Of a stretch of 26,580 bases of DNA, positions 1 through 7,862 are shown piece by piece. The notes beneath the pieces were generated by a model that saw only the letters and a list, made by a program, of their open reading frames with translations, was not told the origin of the DNA and searched no databases. The stretch is from CAZPXF01 sp964590945 (GTDB lineage: Bacteria; Bacillota; Clostridia; Lachnospirales; Lachnospiraceae), in the NCBI GenBank assembly GCA_964590945.1, contig CAZPXF010000024.1, forward strand, positions 1 to 26,580. The letters run 5' to 3'. The position numbers and the translations under genes are program-made. The number at the start of each line of letters is the position of its first letter. Within the stretch, counting starts at the first letter, position 1.

Positions 1-4
1 ATCC

Positions 5-30
5 AAAACGGGAGCCGTTTCCGGCTCCCG
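5..30 (-). terminator. Intrinsic terminator of nifJ
   Basis: A perfect 9-bp stem (CGGGAGCCG / CGGCTCCCG) with a 4-base loop lies at 9-30. Read on the minus strand it is followed by TTTT. It sits about 30 bases downstream of the nifJ stop codon, as expected for a Rho-independent terminator. The U-tract is short, so some read-through is possible. Confidence 0.85.
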
Positions 31-60
31 CTAAAATAACTTTAATAAACTTCTCAGATT

Positions 61-3000
61 TTATTCCTCTCCGTAAAGAGCAATCAGCTTCTGCAGATAA
101 GAATATCTCTCCTGAGCTTCCTTCTCAGACTTTGCAAACAGCTTCTCAGCCTTTGCAGGATTGAATCTTGCAAGAGAATTGTAACGAACTTCTCCATTCA
201 GGAAGTCTGTGTAACCCTCAAATTTAGGCGCCTTGCTGTCCAGAGTGAACTTCTTCTCAGCAGCCGGATTGTATCTGAAGTTATTCCAGTATCCGCACTC
301 TACTGCAAGCGCTTCCTCTGTCTGAGCCTTGCTCATGCCCTTCTTGATACCATGATTGATACATGGAGCGTAAGCAATGATCAGTGAAGGTCCCGGATAA
401 GCCTCTGCCTCTGCGATTGCCTTTACGCACTGATTGAAGTCAGCGCCCATGGAAATCTGAGCTACATATACATATCCGTAAGACATAGCGATAGAAGCCA
501 TATCTTTCTTCTTGATCTCTTTTCCTCCTGCAGCGAACTGAGCGATAGCGCCGGTCTTAGTAGCCTTGGAAGCCTGTCCGCCTGTGTTGGAGTAAACCTC
601 TGTATCAAATACCATTACGTTGATGTCTTTTCCGCTTGCAAGGATATGGTCAACACCGCCGAATCCGATATCATATGCCCATCCGTCGCCACCGAATACC
701 CACTGGGATTTCTTAGCGAGGAAGTCTTTCTTCTTCAGGATCTCTGCCTTAACTTCACATCCGCAGTCACAAGCCTCAAGAGCTGCAACAAGCTTGTCTG
801 TAGCTGTTCCGTTTGTAGCGCCGCAGCTGAATGTGTCGAGATACTCTTTTGCCGCCTCTACAACCGCCTCATCATCACCATTCTCAGCGATATTCTCGAT
901 CTTTGTCTTAAGACCGTCTCTGATAGCGTTCTGAGCAAGAAGCATACCATAACCAAACTCAGCAGCATCCTCAAACAGGGAGTTAGACCACGCTGGTCCT
1001 TTGCCTTCCTGATTGACTGTATATGGAGTAGATGGTGAAGAGTTACCCCAGATGGAAGAACAACCTGTTGCATTTGCAATGTACATTCTATCGCCAAATA
1101 ACTGTGTGATCAGCTTAGCATATGGAGTTTCACCGCAGCCAGCACATGCGCCTGAGAACTCAAGCAGCGGCTGTTTGAACTGGGATCCTTTCACTGTTGT
1201 CTCTTTGAACTTAGCAACAACTTCTGGCTTAACCGGAAGCTCTACGCCGTAATCATAGTATACCTGTGATCCTGCGTTCTCTTCCATATTGGCCATAACG
1301 AGCGCCTTCTCACCCTTCTTGCCCGGGCAAACGTTCGCACAGGAACCGCAGCCCGTACAGTCATATGCAGATACTGTCATTGTAAATTTCATACCCGGCA
1401 TACCGATCATATCGATCGTCTTGATTCCCTCAGGAGCATTGGCAGCCTCTTCCTCTGTGAGCGCTACCGGACGGATAACTGCATGCGGGCAGACATATGC
1501 ACAGCGGTTACACTGGATACAGTTCTCCTCTTTCCAGACAGGGATATCTACAGCAATTCCACGTTTCTCATAAGCAGCAGCGCCGGATGGAGTGGTACCA
1601 TCAACATAATCCTTGAATGCAGATACAGGCAGATTGTTACCTTCCTGAGCATTCACCTTAGCCTGAATATTATTAACGAAATCAACGACGTCCTCGCGTC
1701 CCTTTGTAGCTGTGCTGGAAGCAAGTCCTTCATCCTCACAGTCTTTCCATGCAGCCGGAACCTCAACCTTCACGTACTGCTTAGCGCCAGCGTCGATTGC
1801 ATCATAGTTCATCTGAACGATCTTGTCACCCTTCTTGCCATAAGAAGCCTTTGCAGCAGCCTTCATGAGTTCGATAGCCTGTGCCTCCGGAATGATCTTG
1901 GAAAGTGAGAAGAATGCAGACTGAAGAACGGTATTGATACGTCCGCCAAGTCCGATCTCTTTACCGATCTTGATACCATCGATCGTATAGAACTGGATAT
2001 CATGATCAGCGATAAATTTCTTAACCTGTCCCGGAAGATGCTTGTCAAGACCCTCTGCATCCCATGGGCAGTTCAAAAGGAATGTTCCTCCGTCTACCAG
2101 CTCCTGAACCATGTTGTATTTGTTTACATAGGACGGATTGTGACATGCAACAAAGTCAGCCTGACGGATCAGATACGTTGATTTAATCGGGCTGTGTCCG
2201 AAACGGAGGTGGGACATTGTAACGCCGCCGGATTTCTTGGAATCATAATCAAAGTAAGCCTGCGCATACTGATCTGTGTTGTCGCCGATGATCTTAATGG
2301 AGTTCTTGTTAGCGCCAACAGTACCGTCCGCACCAAGGCCCCAGAACTTACAGTTCACTGTTCCTTCCGGTGTTGTAACGATCTCTTTGCCTGTCTTAAG
2401 AGAAAGATTTGTAACGTCGTCTACGATACCGATCGTGAAACGCTCTTTCTCTGTGTTGTTGTAAACAGCAACGATCTGAGCCGGTGTTGTATCCTTGGAA
2501 CCTAATCCGTAACGTCCTGTAAATACAGGTACCTGATCAAACCTGGAACCTTTCAGAGCTGCAACAACGTCAAGGTAAAGCGGCTCGCCAAGAGACCCCG
2601 GCTCTTTTGTTCTGTCTAATACGGAAATCTGTTTTACACTGTCCGGAATTGCTGCGATAAGAGCTTCCTTGCTGAATGGTCTGTAAAGGCGAACCTTAAC
2701 AACACCAACCTTTGCGCCATCCTTTGCCAGGTAATCGATCGTCTCATCGATCGTATCACAGACAGAACCCATAGCGATGATGATGTGCTCAGCATCCTCT
2801 GCTCCATAGTAGTTGAATAATTTATAATCTGTTCCGATCTTCTCGTTAACCTTGTCCATGTACTCCTGAACGATAGCCGGCATAGCATCGTAATATGGGT
2901 TACATGCCTCACGAGCCTGGAAGAAGATATCTCCATTCTGAGCGGAACCTCTCTGACATGGATGATTCGGATTGAGGGCGTTCTGACGGAATGCGTCGAT

Positions 3001-3597
3001 TGCATCCATATCTACCATATCTTTCAGATCATCATAATCCCATGTCTCAATCTTCTGAATCTCATGAGATGTACGGAAACCATCAAAGAAGTTAATAAAT
3101 GGAATACGTCCCTTAATTGCCGCGCAGTGAGCAACAGGAGTCAAGTCCATAACCTCCTGTACGCTGGACTCACAAAGCATTGCGCATCCGGTCTGACGGC
3201 ATGCGTAAACATCCGAGTGATCGCCGAAAATATTTAATGCGTGGGAAGCAACGCAGCGTGCAGATACGTTAAATACACCCGGAAGCTGCTCACCGGCTAC
3301 CTTATAAAGGTTCGGGATCATCAGAAGGAGACCCTGGGAAGCTGTATATGTTGTTGTCAAAGCGCCTGCCGCGAGGGATCCATGAACAGTTCCTGCCGCG
3401 CCTGCCTCAGACTGCATCTCTGTAACCTGTACAGTCTGGCCAAAAATGTTCTTTCTCCCCTGAGTTGCCCACTCATCTGTAGCTTCTGCCATTACAGATG
3501 AAGGTGTGATAGGATAAATAGCCGCTACATCAGTATACGCATAGGAAGCATGTGCTGCTGCATGGTTACCATCCATGGTCTTCATTTTTCTTGCCAT
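61..3597 (-). CDS. nifJ: Pyruvate:ferredoxin (flavodoxin) oxidoreductase, single-chain
   Basis: This enzyme oxidises pyruvate with CoA to acetyl-CoA and CO2 and reduces ferredoxin in the cytoplasm; it is the central pyruvate-oxidising step of clostridial fermentation. The 1178-residue protein has the full single-chain PFOR layout. An N-terminal domain begins with the TDVAAIYPITPSS motif. A ferredoxin-like domain carries two CxxCxxCxxxCP clusters, CIQCNRCAYVCP near residue 690 and CTGCGSCANVCP near residue 745. A C-terminal thiamine-diphosphate domain has CAGCGETPY near 816, GDGWAYDIGFGG near 970 and DTEVYSNTGGQ near 997. I chose the ATG at 3597 because AGGAGG lies 9 bases upstream and the family begins near MARKMKTMDGN; the in-frame ATG nine codons earlier lies upstream of that site. 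The gene has its own promoter and terminator and looks monocistronic. Length and motifs are intact. Confidence 0.97.
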   Translation of the reverse strand: MARKMKTMDGNHAAAHASYAYTDVAAIYPITPSSVMAEATDEWATQGRKNIFGQTVQVTEMQSEAGAAGTVHGSLAAGALTTTYTASQGLLLMIPNLYKVAGEQLPGVFNVSARCVASHALNIFGDHSDVYACRQTGCAMLCESSVQEVMDLTPVAHCAAIKGRIPFINFFDGFRTSHEIQKIETWDYDDLKDMVDMDAIDAFRQNALNPNHPCQRGSAQNGDIFFQAREACNPYYDAMPAIVQEYMDKVNEKIGTDYKLFNYYGAEDAEHIIIAMGSVCDTIDETIDYLAKDGAKVGVVKVRLYRPFSKEALIAAIPDSVKQISVLDRTKEPGSLGEPLYLDVVAALKGSRFDQVPVFTGRYGLGSKDTTPAQIVAVYNNTEKERFTIGIVDDVTNLSLKTGKEIVTTPEGTVNCKFWGLGADGTVGANKNSIKIIGDNTDQYAQAYFDYDSKKSGGVTMSHLRFGHSPIKSTYLIRQADFVACHNPSYVNKYNMVQELVDGGTFLLNCPWDAEGLDKHLPGQVKKFIADHDIQFYTIDGIKIGKEIGLGGRINTVLQSAFFSLSKIIPEAQAIELMKAAAKASYGKKGDKIVQMNYDAIDAGAKQYVKVEVPAAWKDCEDEGLASSTATKGREDVVDFVNNIQAKVNAQEGNNLPVSAFKDYVDGTTPSGAAAYEKRGIAVDIPVWKEENCIQCNRCAYVCPHAVIRPVALTEEEAANAPEGIKTIDMIGMPGMKFTMTVSAYDCTGCGSCANVCPGKKGEKALVMANMEENAGSQVYYDYGVELPVKPEVVAKFKETTVKGSQFKQPLLEFSGACAGCGETPYAKLITQLFGDRMYIANATGCSSIWGNSSPSTPYTVNQEGKGPAWSNSLFEDAAEFGYGMLLAQNAIRDGLKTKIENIAENGDDEAVVEAAKEYLDTFSCGATNGTATDKLVAALEACDCGCEVKAEILKKKDFLAKKSQWVFGGDGWAYDIGFGGVDHILASGKDINVMVFDTEVYSNTGGQASKATKTGAIAQFAAGGKEIKKKDMASIAMSYGYVYVAQISMGADFNQCVKAIAEAEAYPGPSLIIAYAPCINHGIKKGMSKAQTEEALAVECGYWNNFRYNPAAEKKFTLDSKAPKFEGYTDFLNGEVRYNSLARFNPAKAEKLFAKSEKEAQERYSYLQKLIALYGEE

Positions 3598-3652
3598 TTT
3601 GTAATTCCTCCTTATAAAATACACAAAATCTATTCACTTCACAGATATTGAT

Positions 3653-3681
3653 ATTATATCTCCAATCTTTTTAAAAGTCTA
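3653..3681 (-). promoter_or_regulatory. Sigma-A promoter of nifJ
   Basis: On the minus strand, TAGACT (3676-3681) and TATAAT (3653-3658) are separated by exactly 17 bases. The -10 box is perfect and the -35 box matches four of six positions. Transcription would start near 3646, giving a leader of about 49 bases that carries the AGGAGG site. I saw no obvious Rex-type operator around it. Confidence 0.85.
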
Positions 3682-3727
3682 GTCATATTCTTGTTCCTTT
3701 TTTCATACATGCAGAATGTGATATCAG

Positions 3728-3760
3728 AAAAACAGCCCCCAATATTTCAGGGACTGTTTT
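3728..3760 (-). terminator. Intrinsic terminator of putP
   Basis: On the minus strand AAAACAGTCCC pairs with GGGGCTGTTTT across a loop of about 10 bases, with one G-U wobble, and runs into TTTTT. It lies about 31 bases after the putP stop and upstream of the nifJ promoter, so it separates the two units. Confidence 0.85.
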
Positions 3761-3790
3761 CCGCGTTTTACTTAATATGAAAATGTAGAA

Positions 3791-5311
3791 TTAATCAGCG
3801 TCTGATGCTGTAGCCTTGTCAAAGATTTCAACAGCTTTTTCATTCGGAGCTTCCGTAAACTTCGCTACAAGGAATGCTACGATAAAGCTTGCGATAAATC
3901 CAGGCACGATCTCAAATACACCAGTAGAAGCTGTAAGTCCTGTCAGAAGCCATCCAAGGTCTACTACGAAACCTGTGATAACGCCTGCAACAGCTCCCTT
4001 GTAATTAAATCTTCTCCAGAACAGCGACAGAAGGATTGTCGGTCCGAAGGAAGATCCAAATGCTCCCCATGCATTTTCTACCATATCCATGATCGCCTGT
4101 GCACCTGATCCCTTGGAATTTGCAATTGCAAATGCGATCAGAGAGAGTACAAGTACAAGCACACGTCCTACCATCAAAGTCTCCTTCTCAGAAGCTCCCT
4201 TGCGGAAGAAAGGCTTATACAGGTCGGCTGTAAAGGAACTGGAAGCTACAAGCAGCTGAGAGTCCGCAGTCGAGATTGATGCAGAAATGATAGCTGCAAG
4301 CAGAAGTCCACAGATCGCCGGCGGGAAGAATTTCCGTGACATTACGATAAATACCATTTTCTGTGATCCTGTTGTAAGGAGCTCTTCACCAACGATCATT
4401 CGTCCGAAGTAAGCAACCAATACTGCTGAAAGCAGTGAGATAACTACCCAGACAATAGCAACCACTGAAGACTTCTTGATCATAGAAGGTTTCTCAATAG
4501 ACATGAATCTTACGAGAATATGCGGCATACCAAAATATCCAAGTCCCCATCCAAGTCCCGTAACGATCTCCTGCCAGCTTGCGTTGAATAAACCGCCGCC
4601 GAACGAACATTCCGTAACTACTCCTGATGCAGCGTCTGTATACTCATAAACAGTCTGCAGCGCCGTCGGGTCAAGCAATGCTCTGTGGAAGAAGTATACG
4701 ACAATCGGTACAAGCATCAATGCGATCATCATCAGCATACCCTGGAAGAAGTCTGTCCAGCACACTGCAGCAAATCCGCCAAAGAATGTATATGCAATGA
4801 TGATAAGCAGGAACGCGATCATCGCAACTTTGCTGGATACATTCGGGAACAATGCGCTAAATACAGAAGTTCCGGCTACAAGCGCTGATGCAACGTAGAT
4901 CGTATATGCGAACAGAAAAATCAGCGCACATACAACCTGAAGAACTCTGGAATCCACTGCAAATCTGTTGGTCAGATACTGCGGCAGCGTGATAGCATCG
5001 TCAGCTGCTTTCGAGAATGTACGCAGTCTCTTTGCACAGAGAATCCAGTTGGCTGCCGTGCCAAGCGCCAGACCAATACCGATCCACATCTGGCCAAAAC
5101 CAAATGCCAGAATCGAACCCGGGAGTCCCATCAGGAGCCACGCCGACATATCAGAAGCCTGCGCCGACAGAGCTGTTACCCATGGTCCCATGGAACGTCC
5201 GCCAAGGAAGAAATCTTCTGAGTCTTTGTTACTTCCGTTGAAGTAGAATACTAATGCTACTCCGAGCAGTAAAGCAAAATATACTACAAATGTTATAATT
5301 TCCCAATTCAT
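3791..5311 (-). CDS. putP: Sodium/proline symporter
   Basis: This is a cytoplasmic-membrane sodium:solute symporter (SSS family) that imports proline with Na+. The 506-residue protein is close to the 502 residues of E. coli PutP and is hydrophobic throughout, consistent with about 13 membrane spans. The segment SAQASDMSAWLLMGLPG at residues 49-65 matches the PutP TM2 signature; D54 and S56 correspond to D55 and S57 of the E. coli Na+ site. A second typical stretch, SASISTADSQLLVASSSF, lies in the second half. The start chosen is the ATG at 5311, preceded by AGGGA; two in-frame ATGs upstream (at 5326 and 5344) lack a good ribosome site and would add a charged, non-family extension. The gene stands alone between its own promoter and terminator. 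Proline is inferred from the closest motif match; another substrate of the family is possible. Confidence 0.92.
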   Translation of the reverse strand: MNWEIITFVVYFALLLGVALVFYFNGSNKDSEDFFLGGRSMGPWVTALSAQASDMSAWLLMGLPGSILAFGFGQMWIGIGLALGTAANWILCAKRLRTFSKAADDAITLPQYLTNRFAVDSRVLQVVCALIFLFAYTIYVASALVAGTSVFSALFPNVSSKVAMIAFLLIIIAYTFFGGFAAVCWTDFFQGMLMMIALMLVPIVVYFFHRALLDPTALQTVYEYTDAASGVVTECSFGGGLFNASWQEIVTGLGWGLGYFGMPHILVRFMSIEKPSMIKKSSVVAIVWVVISLLSAVLVAYFGRMIVGEELLTTGSQKMVFIVMSRKFFPPAICGLLLAAIISASISTADSQLLVASSSFTADLYKPFFRKGASEKETLMVGRVLVLVLSLIAFAIANSKGSGAQAIMDMVENAWGAFGSSFGPTILLSLFWRRFNYKGAVAGVITGFVVDLGWLLTGLTASTGVFEIVPGFIASFIVAFLVAKFTEAPNEKAVEIFDKATASDAD

Positions 5312-5408
5312 ATTTTCCCTCTTTTCCATTAGATTTGAATCCATGCTGTTTCACAGCAGTTTACATGTAACATTCAATAGAATAACACTCTCCCATACCT
5401 TTTCGTTA

Positions 5409-5437
5409 ATTATATGCCAATCTACTGTAAAAATCAA
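5409..5437 (-). promoter_or_regulatory. Sigma-A promoter of putP
   Basis: On the minus strand TTGATT (5432-5437) and TATAAT (5409-5414) are 17 bases apart. Transcription would start near 5402, leaving a leader of about 90 bases. That leader contains a small 6-bp hairpin (TGCTGT-TTC-ACAGCA, 5342-5356) upstream of the start codon; its role is unknown. Confidence 0.85.
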
Positions 5438-5476
5438 GCAAATTATTATTTTATCTTATCGAAACATTACATTTTT

Positions 5477-5496
5477 TAATACCTGTCCCGGTATTA
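5477..5496. repeat. Inverted repeat upstream of the putP promoter
   Basis: TAATACC and GGTATTA form a perfect 7-bp dyad with a 6-base spacer. It lies about 40 bases upstream of the putP -35 box and in the 3' flank of lgt. It has T residues before it and A residues after it relative to the minus strand, so it does not look like a terminator in either direction. It could be a transcription-factor site; that is inference from position only. Confidence 0.4.
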
Positions 5497-5563
5497 TCCC
5501 ATTTCTCCGGATTTCAAAACAAAGAGGAACGGATGAAAATTATATTTGATTTGCAGTTTACGT

Positions 5564-6436
5564 TTACGATTCCATTTTACATCTGTTTTTAACCTTTCTC
5601 CGGTTTCGGATCATCAAGATTACGGACACGGCCATCATGACGCACGCCAGAACCTGAGAAACCGGAATCTGGGTTCCCGGTATCAGAAGCTGATCTGTGC
5701 GAAGTCCCTCGATCCAGCTCCTGCCAAGTCCATATCCAAAGAGGTAGAGTAAAAAAAGCTCCCCTTCAAATCTCTTATGCTTCCGGTACAGGAAGAGAAG
5801 AAGAAAGAGGCACAGATTCCACATGGATTCATACAGGAACGTCGGATGCACCTGAATATATGCCACTCCGTTCAGAGTCTCCACATGCTTCCACATCTTT
5901 TCCGTGATCTCGGAGGCCCGCACCGCATCTACCGGAAGCCTCATCGCAAGCAGACCGTCCGTGTAATCTCCAAACGCCTCCCTGTTACAGAAATTGCCCC
6001 ACCGGCCGATTACCTGCCCTGCGATAAGTCCCAAAACGGCAGTGTCAAATATTCTCGCAAATGGAATCTTCTTTATATGAGAAAAAACGAATACCGTCCC
6101 GATCGCTCCAAGAACGCCTCCGTAGATGGCGAGCCCTCCCTGCCGGATATGAAAGACGCTGATCGGATTATCCTTGTACATATCCCATGAAAACACAACA
6201 TAATATATCCGCGCGCATATAATGGAAATGATCACCGCATAGATGGCCAGGTCAAAATAATCATCCGGGTTCTGCCCCGTCCTCTTTGCCTCTGACACGG
6301 CGATAAAAATACCCGCAAGTATTGCGATTCCGATGATGATCCCATAGTATGCGATGGAAAATCCGTGTATGGTGATACTCTTTCCCACATGCTCAAGCGT
6401 AATGCCGAGGTGCGGGAAGCTGATACTGTATGTCAC
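5564..6436 (-). CDS. lgt: Prolipoprotein diacylglyceryl transferase
   Basis: Lgt transfers the diacylglyceryl group of phosphatidylglycerol to the lipobox cysteine of prelipoproteins, the first step of lipoprotein maturation in the cytoplasmic membrane. The 290-residue protein has several hydrophobic spans and the family motifs: HIRQGGLAIYGG at 96-107, the Lgt signature GRWGNFCNREAFG at 144-156, HPTFLYE at 197-203 and a GRSWIEGLRTD segment near 238-248. The start codon is GTG (6434-6436), chosen because AGGAGGG lies 7 bases upstream and the N-terminus fits the family. The upstream ychF stop codon TAG is itself part of this ribosome site (TAGGAGGG), so translation of the two genes is probably coupled. 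It is the last gene of the ychF-lgt unit; no clear terminator follows it. Confidence 0.96.
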   Translation of the reverse strand: MTYSISFPHLGITLEHVGKSITIHGFSIAYYGIIIGIAILAGIFIAVSEAKRTGQNPDDYFDLAIYAVIISIICARIYYVVFSWDMYKDNPISVFHIRQGGLAIYGGVLGAIGTVFVFSHIKKIPFARIFDTAVLGLIAGQVIGRWGNFCNREAFGDYTDGLLAMRLPVDAVRASEITEKMWKHVETLNGVAYIQVHPTFLYESMWNLCLFLLLFLYRKHKRFEGELFLLYLFGYGLGRSWIEGLRTDQLLIPGTQIPVSQVLACVMMAVSVILMIRNRRKVKNRCKMES

Positions 6437-6448
6437 AGCCGCGCCCTC

Positions 6449-7546
6449 CTAAACATTGAAACGGAAGAGGATAATATCCCCGTCCTGCACCACGTAATCT
6501 TTGCCCTCCAGACGCACAAGTCCCTTCTCCTTCGCGCCATTGTATGTGCCGCACGCCATCAGATCGTCATAGCTTACGACCTCGGCGCGGATAAATCCTC
6601 TCTCGAAATCCGTATGGATCTTTCCGGCGGCCTGCGGCGCCCTGGTCCCTTTCCGGATCGTCCATGCGCGAACTTCCGGCTCCCCTGCCGTCAGAAAGCT
6701 GATCAGGCCAAGAAGCTTATAGCTTGCTTTGATCAGTTTTTCAAGTCCCGACTCGGAAAGTCCGAGATCCTCCAAAAACATCTGCTTTTCCCCGTCGTCC
6801 AGCTCTGCGATCTCCTGCTCGATCTCCGCACAGACAGCGAATACTTCACAGTCCTCCTTCACCGCATAATCGCGAACTTCCTGCACAAACGGATTGCCCT
6901 TTGCATCGTCGGCAACATCGTCCTCCGAAACGTTCGCAGCGAAAATAACCGGCTTATACGTCAGCAGATTGTAGCTCTGCAAAAGCGCCAGCTCGTCCTC
7001 GTCATTTGTGACAAAGGTCCTGGCAGGCTTATTACTTTCCAGATGCTCTTTTATCTTATTTAAGAGCTCCAGCTCCTTTGCCAGCTCCTTATCATTTCTC
7101 GCGCCGCGGGTAACCTTTGCGATCCTTCTCTCAAGGATCTCAAGATCGGAGAAGATCAGCTCCAGATTGATTGTCTCCACATCGCGCATCGGATCGATGC
7201 TACCGTCCACATGCACAATATTGGAATCCTCGAAGCAGCGGACAACATGGACGATCGCATCTACTTCGCGTATATTTGCAAGGAACTGGTTGCCAAGCCC
7301 CTCGCCATTGGAGGCTCCCTTTACAAGTCCCGCGATATCAACAAATTCGATCGCAGCCGGAACGATCTTTCTGGTATGGTACATCTCGCCCAGCACATTC
7401 AGTCTTTCATCCGGCACGGTAACAACGCCGATGTTCGGATCGATCGTACAAAACGGATAGTTTGCGGACTCGGCTCCTGCTTTTGTCAAAGAATTAAAAA
7501 GTGTACTTTTCCCTACGTTTGGTAATCCTATAATTCCCAATTTCAT
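6449..7546 (-). CDS. ychF: Redox-regulated P-loop ATPase YchF (Obg/OLA1 family)
   Basis: YchF is a cytosolic, ribosome-associated P-loop NTPase linked to stress responses and translation. The 365-residue protein shows G1 GLPNVGKST at residues 7-15, the G3-type DIAGLV at 70-75, and NVSE at 205-208 where canonical GTPases have NKxD. That substitution (NxxE) is the known reason YchF proteins prefer ATP. A coiled-coil helical insert runs from about 125 to 180, and the C-terminal TGS domain spans roughly 280-365, including the FERGFIRAEV stretch. The ATG at 7546 has AGGAGA upstream and starts directly with the family sequence MKLGIIGLPNVGK. It is the first gene of a unit with lgt, 12 bases apart. 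The protein looks intact. Confidence 0.97.
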   Translation of the reverse strand: MKLGIIGLPNVGKSTLFNSLTKAGAESANYPFCTIDPNIGVVTVPDERLNVLGEMYHTRKIVPAAIEFVDIAGLVKGASNGEGLGNQFLANIREVDAIVHVVRCFEDSNIVHVDGSIDPMRDVETINLELIFSDLEILERRIAKVTRGARNDKELAKELELLNKIKEHLESNKPARTFVTNDEDELALLQSYNLLTYKPVIFAANVSEDDVADDAKGNPFVQEVRDYAVKEDCEVFAVCAEIEQEIAELDDGEKQMFLEDLGLSESGLEKLIKASYKLLGLISFLTAGEPEVRAWTIRKGTRAPQAAGKIHTDFERGFIRAEVVSYDDLMACGTYNGAKEKGLVRLEGKDYVVQDGDIILFRFNV

Positions 7547-7599
7547 ATCTATCTACATCTCCTTTATTTTAGGGGTTTTTGCAATCTCTGCGCCCATTT

Positions 7600-7628
7600 A
7601 TTCTAGCACATCGTCCCTTTTCCCTCAA
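7600..7628 (-). promoter_or_regulatory. Sigma-A promoter of ychF-lgt
   Basis: On the minus strand TTGAGG (7623-7628) and TAGAAT (7600-7605) are 17 bases apart. Transcription would begin near 7593, about 47 bases before the ychF start codon. It lies within the 316-base divergent region between ychF and the DUF2798 gene, which otherwise holds the plus-strand leader described separately. Confidence 0.75.
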
Positions 7629-7701
7629 CTGATTTTATCTCTTTTATATATTAACAAAAAAGCAGGCTCTACAGGAAACATTTTTTCGTCAAAATGCCCA
7701 T

Positions 7702-7730
7702 TTGATTTTGCCCGCAAAAAAGAGTAGACT
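7702..7730 (+). promoter_or_regulatory. Putative promoter of the DUF2798 leader
   Basis: TTGATT (7702-7707) and TAGACT (7725-7730) are 17 bases apart. The -10 box matches only four of six positions. Transcription would start near 7737, just before the structured leader. A small dyad (GACTT-TAAA-AAGTC, 7727-7740) overlaps the -10 box and start point and could be an operator. No better promoter is visible between the terminator and the gene. Confidence 0.5.
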
Positions 7731-7740
7731 TTAAAAAGTC

Positions 7741-7833
7741 GTGTAGCTCCCGAATATGGGATTGAACGTAAAAAGCAAAGCGTGCATGCAGGATTTCCTG
7801 CCTGTGCGCTTTTTATTTTCCGTTCCGCTACGC
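7741..7833 (+). ncRNA. Structured leader RNA (candidate attenuator) of the DUF2798 gene
   Basis: Four helices can be drawn by eye in this leader. P1 pairs GTGTAGC (7741-7747) with GCTACGC (7827-7833), one wobble. A hairpin TCCC-GAATAT-GGGA lies at 7748-7761. P2 pairs GAACG (7764-7768) with CGTTC (7821-7825). Inside P2 sits the long terminator hairpin at 7777-7812. I do not recognise any common riboswitch class (TPP, SAM, purine, preQ1-I, glycine, FMN, lysine, fluoride, guanidine, cobalamin, c-di-GMP, T-box) in the conserved bases. P1 and P2 close only in transcripts that have passed the terminator. It may be a cis-regulatory RNA or a short terminated sRNA; the fold is inferred, not calculated. 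Confidence 0.4.
7777..7819 (+). terminator. Strong intrinsic terminator inside the DUF2798 leader
   Basis: AAAGCGTGCATGCAGG pairs with CCTGCCTGTGCGCTTT across the loop ATTT, about 16 bp with one mismatch and two G-U pairs, and runs into TTTTTATTTT. It ends about 44 bases before the start codon of the plus-strand gene. No coding gene on the plus strand ends upstream, so it terminates either a small RNA or the gene's own leader (attenuation). Confidence 0.8.
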
Positions 7834-7862
7834 ATCTATAAAAAATAATGGAGGAATTAATT

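Noticed and set aside
3598..3624. Nine-codon N-terminal extension of nifJ
   Set aside because: The AGGAGG ribosome site lies inside it, directly upstream of the ATG at 3597.
7741..7833. Assignment of the leader to a known riboswitch class
   Set aside because: None of the conserved cores I can recall for common classes is present, so only a generic structured leader is claimed.
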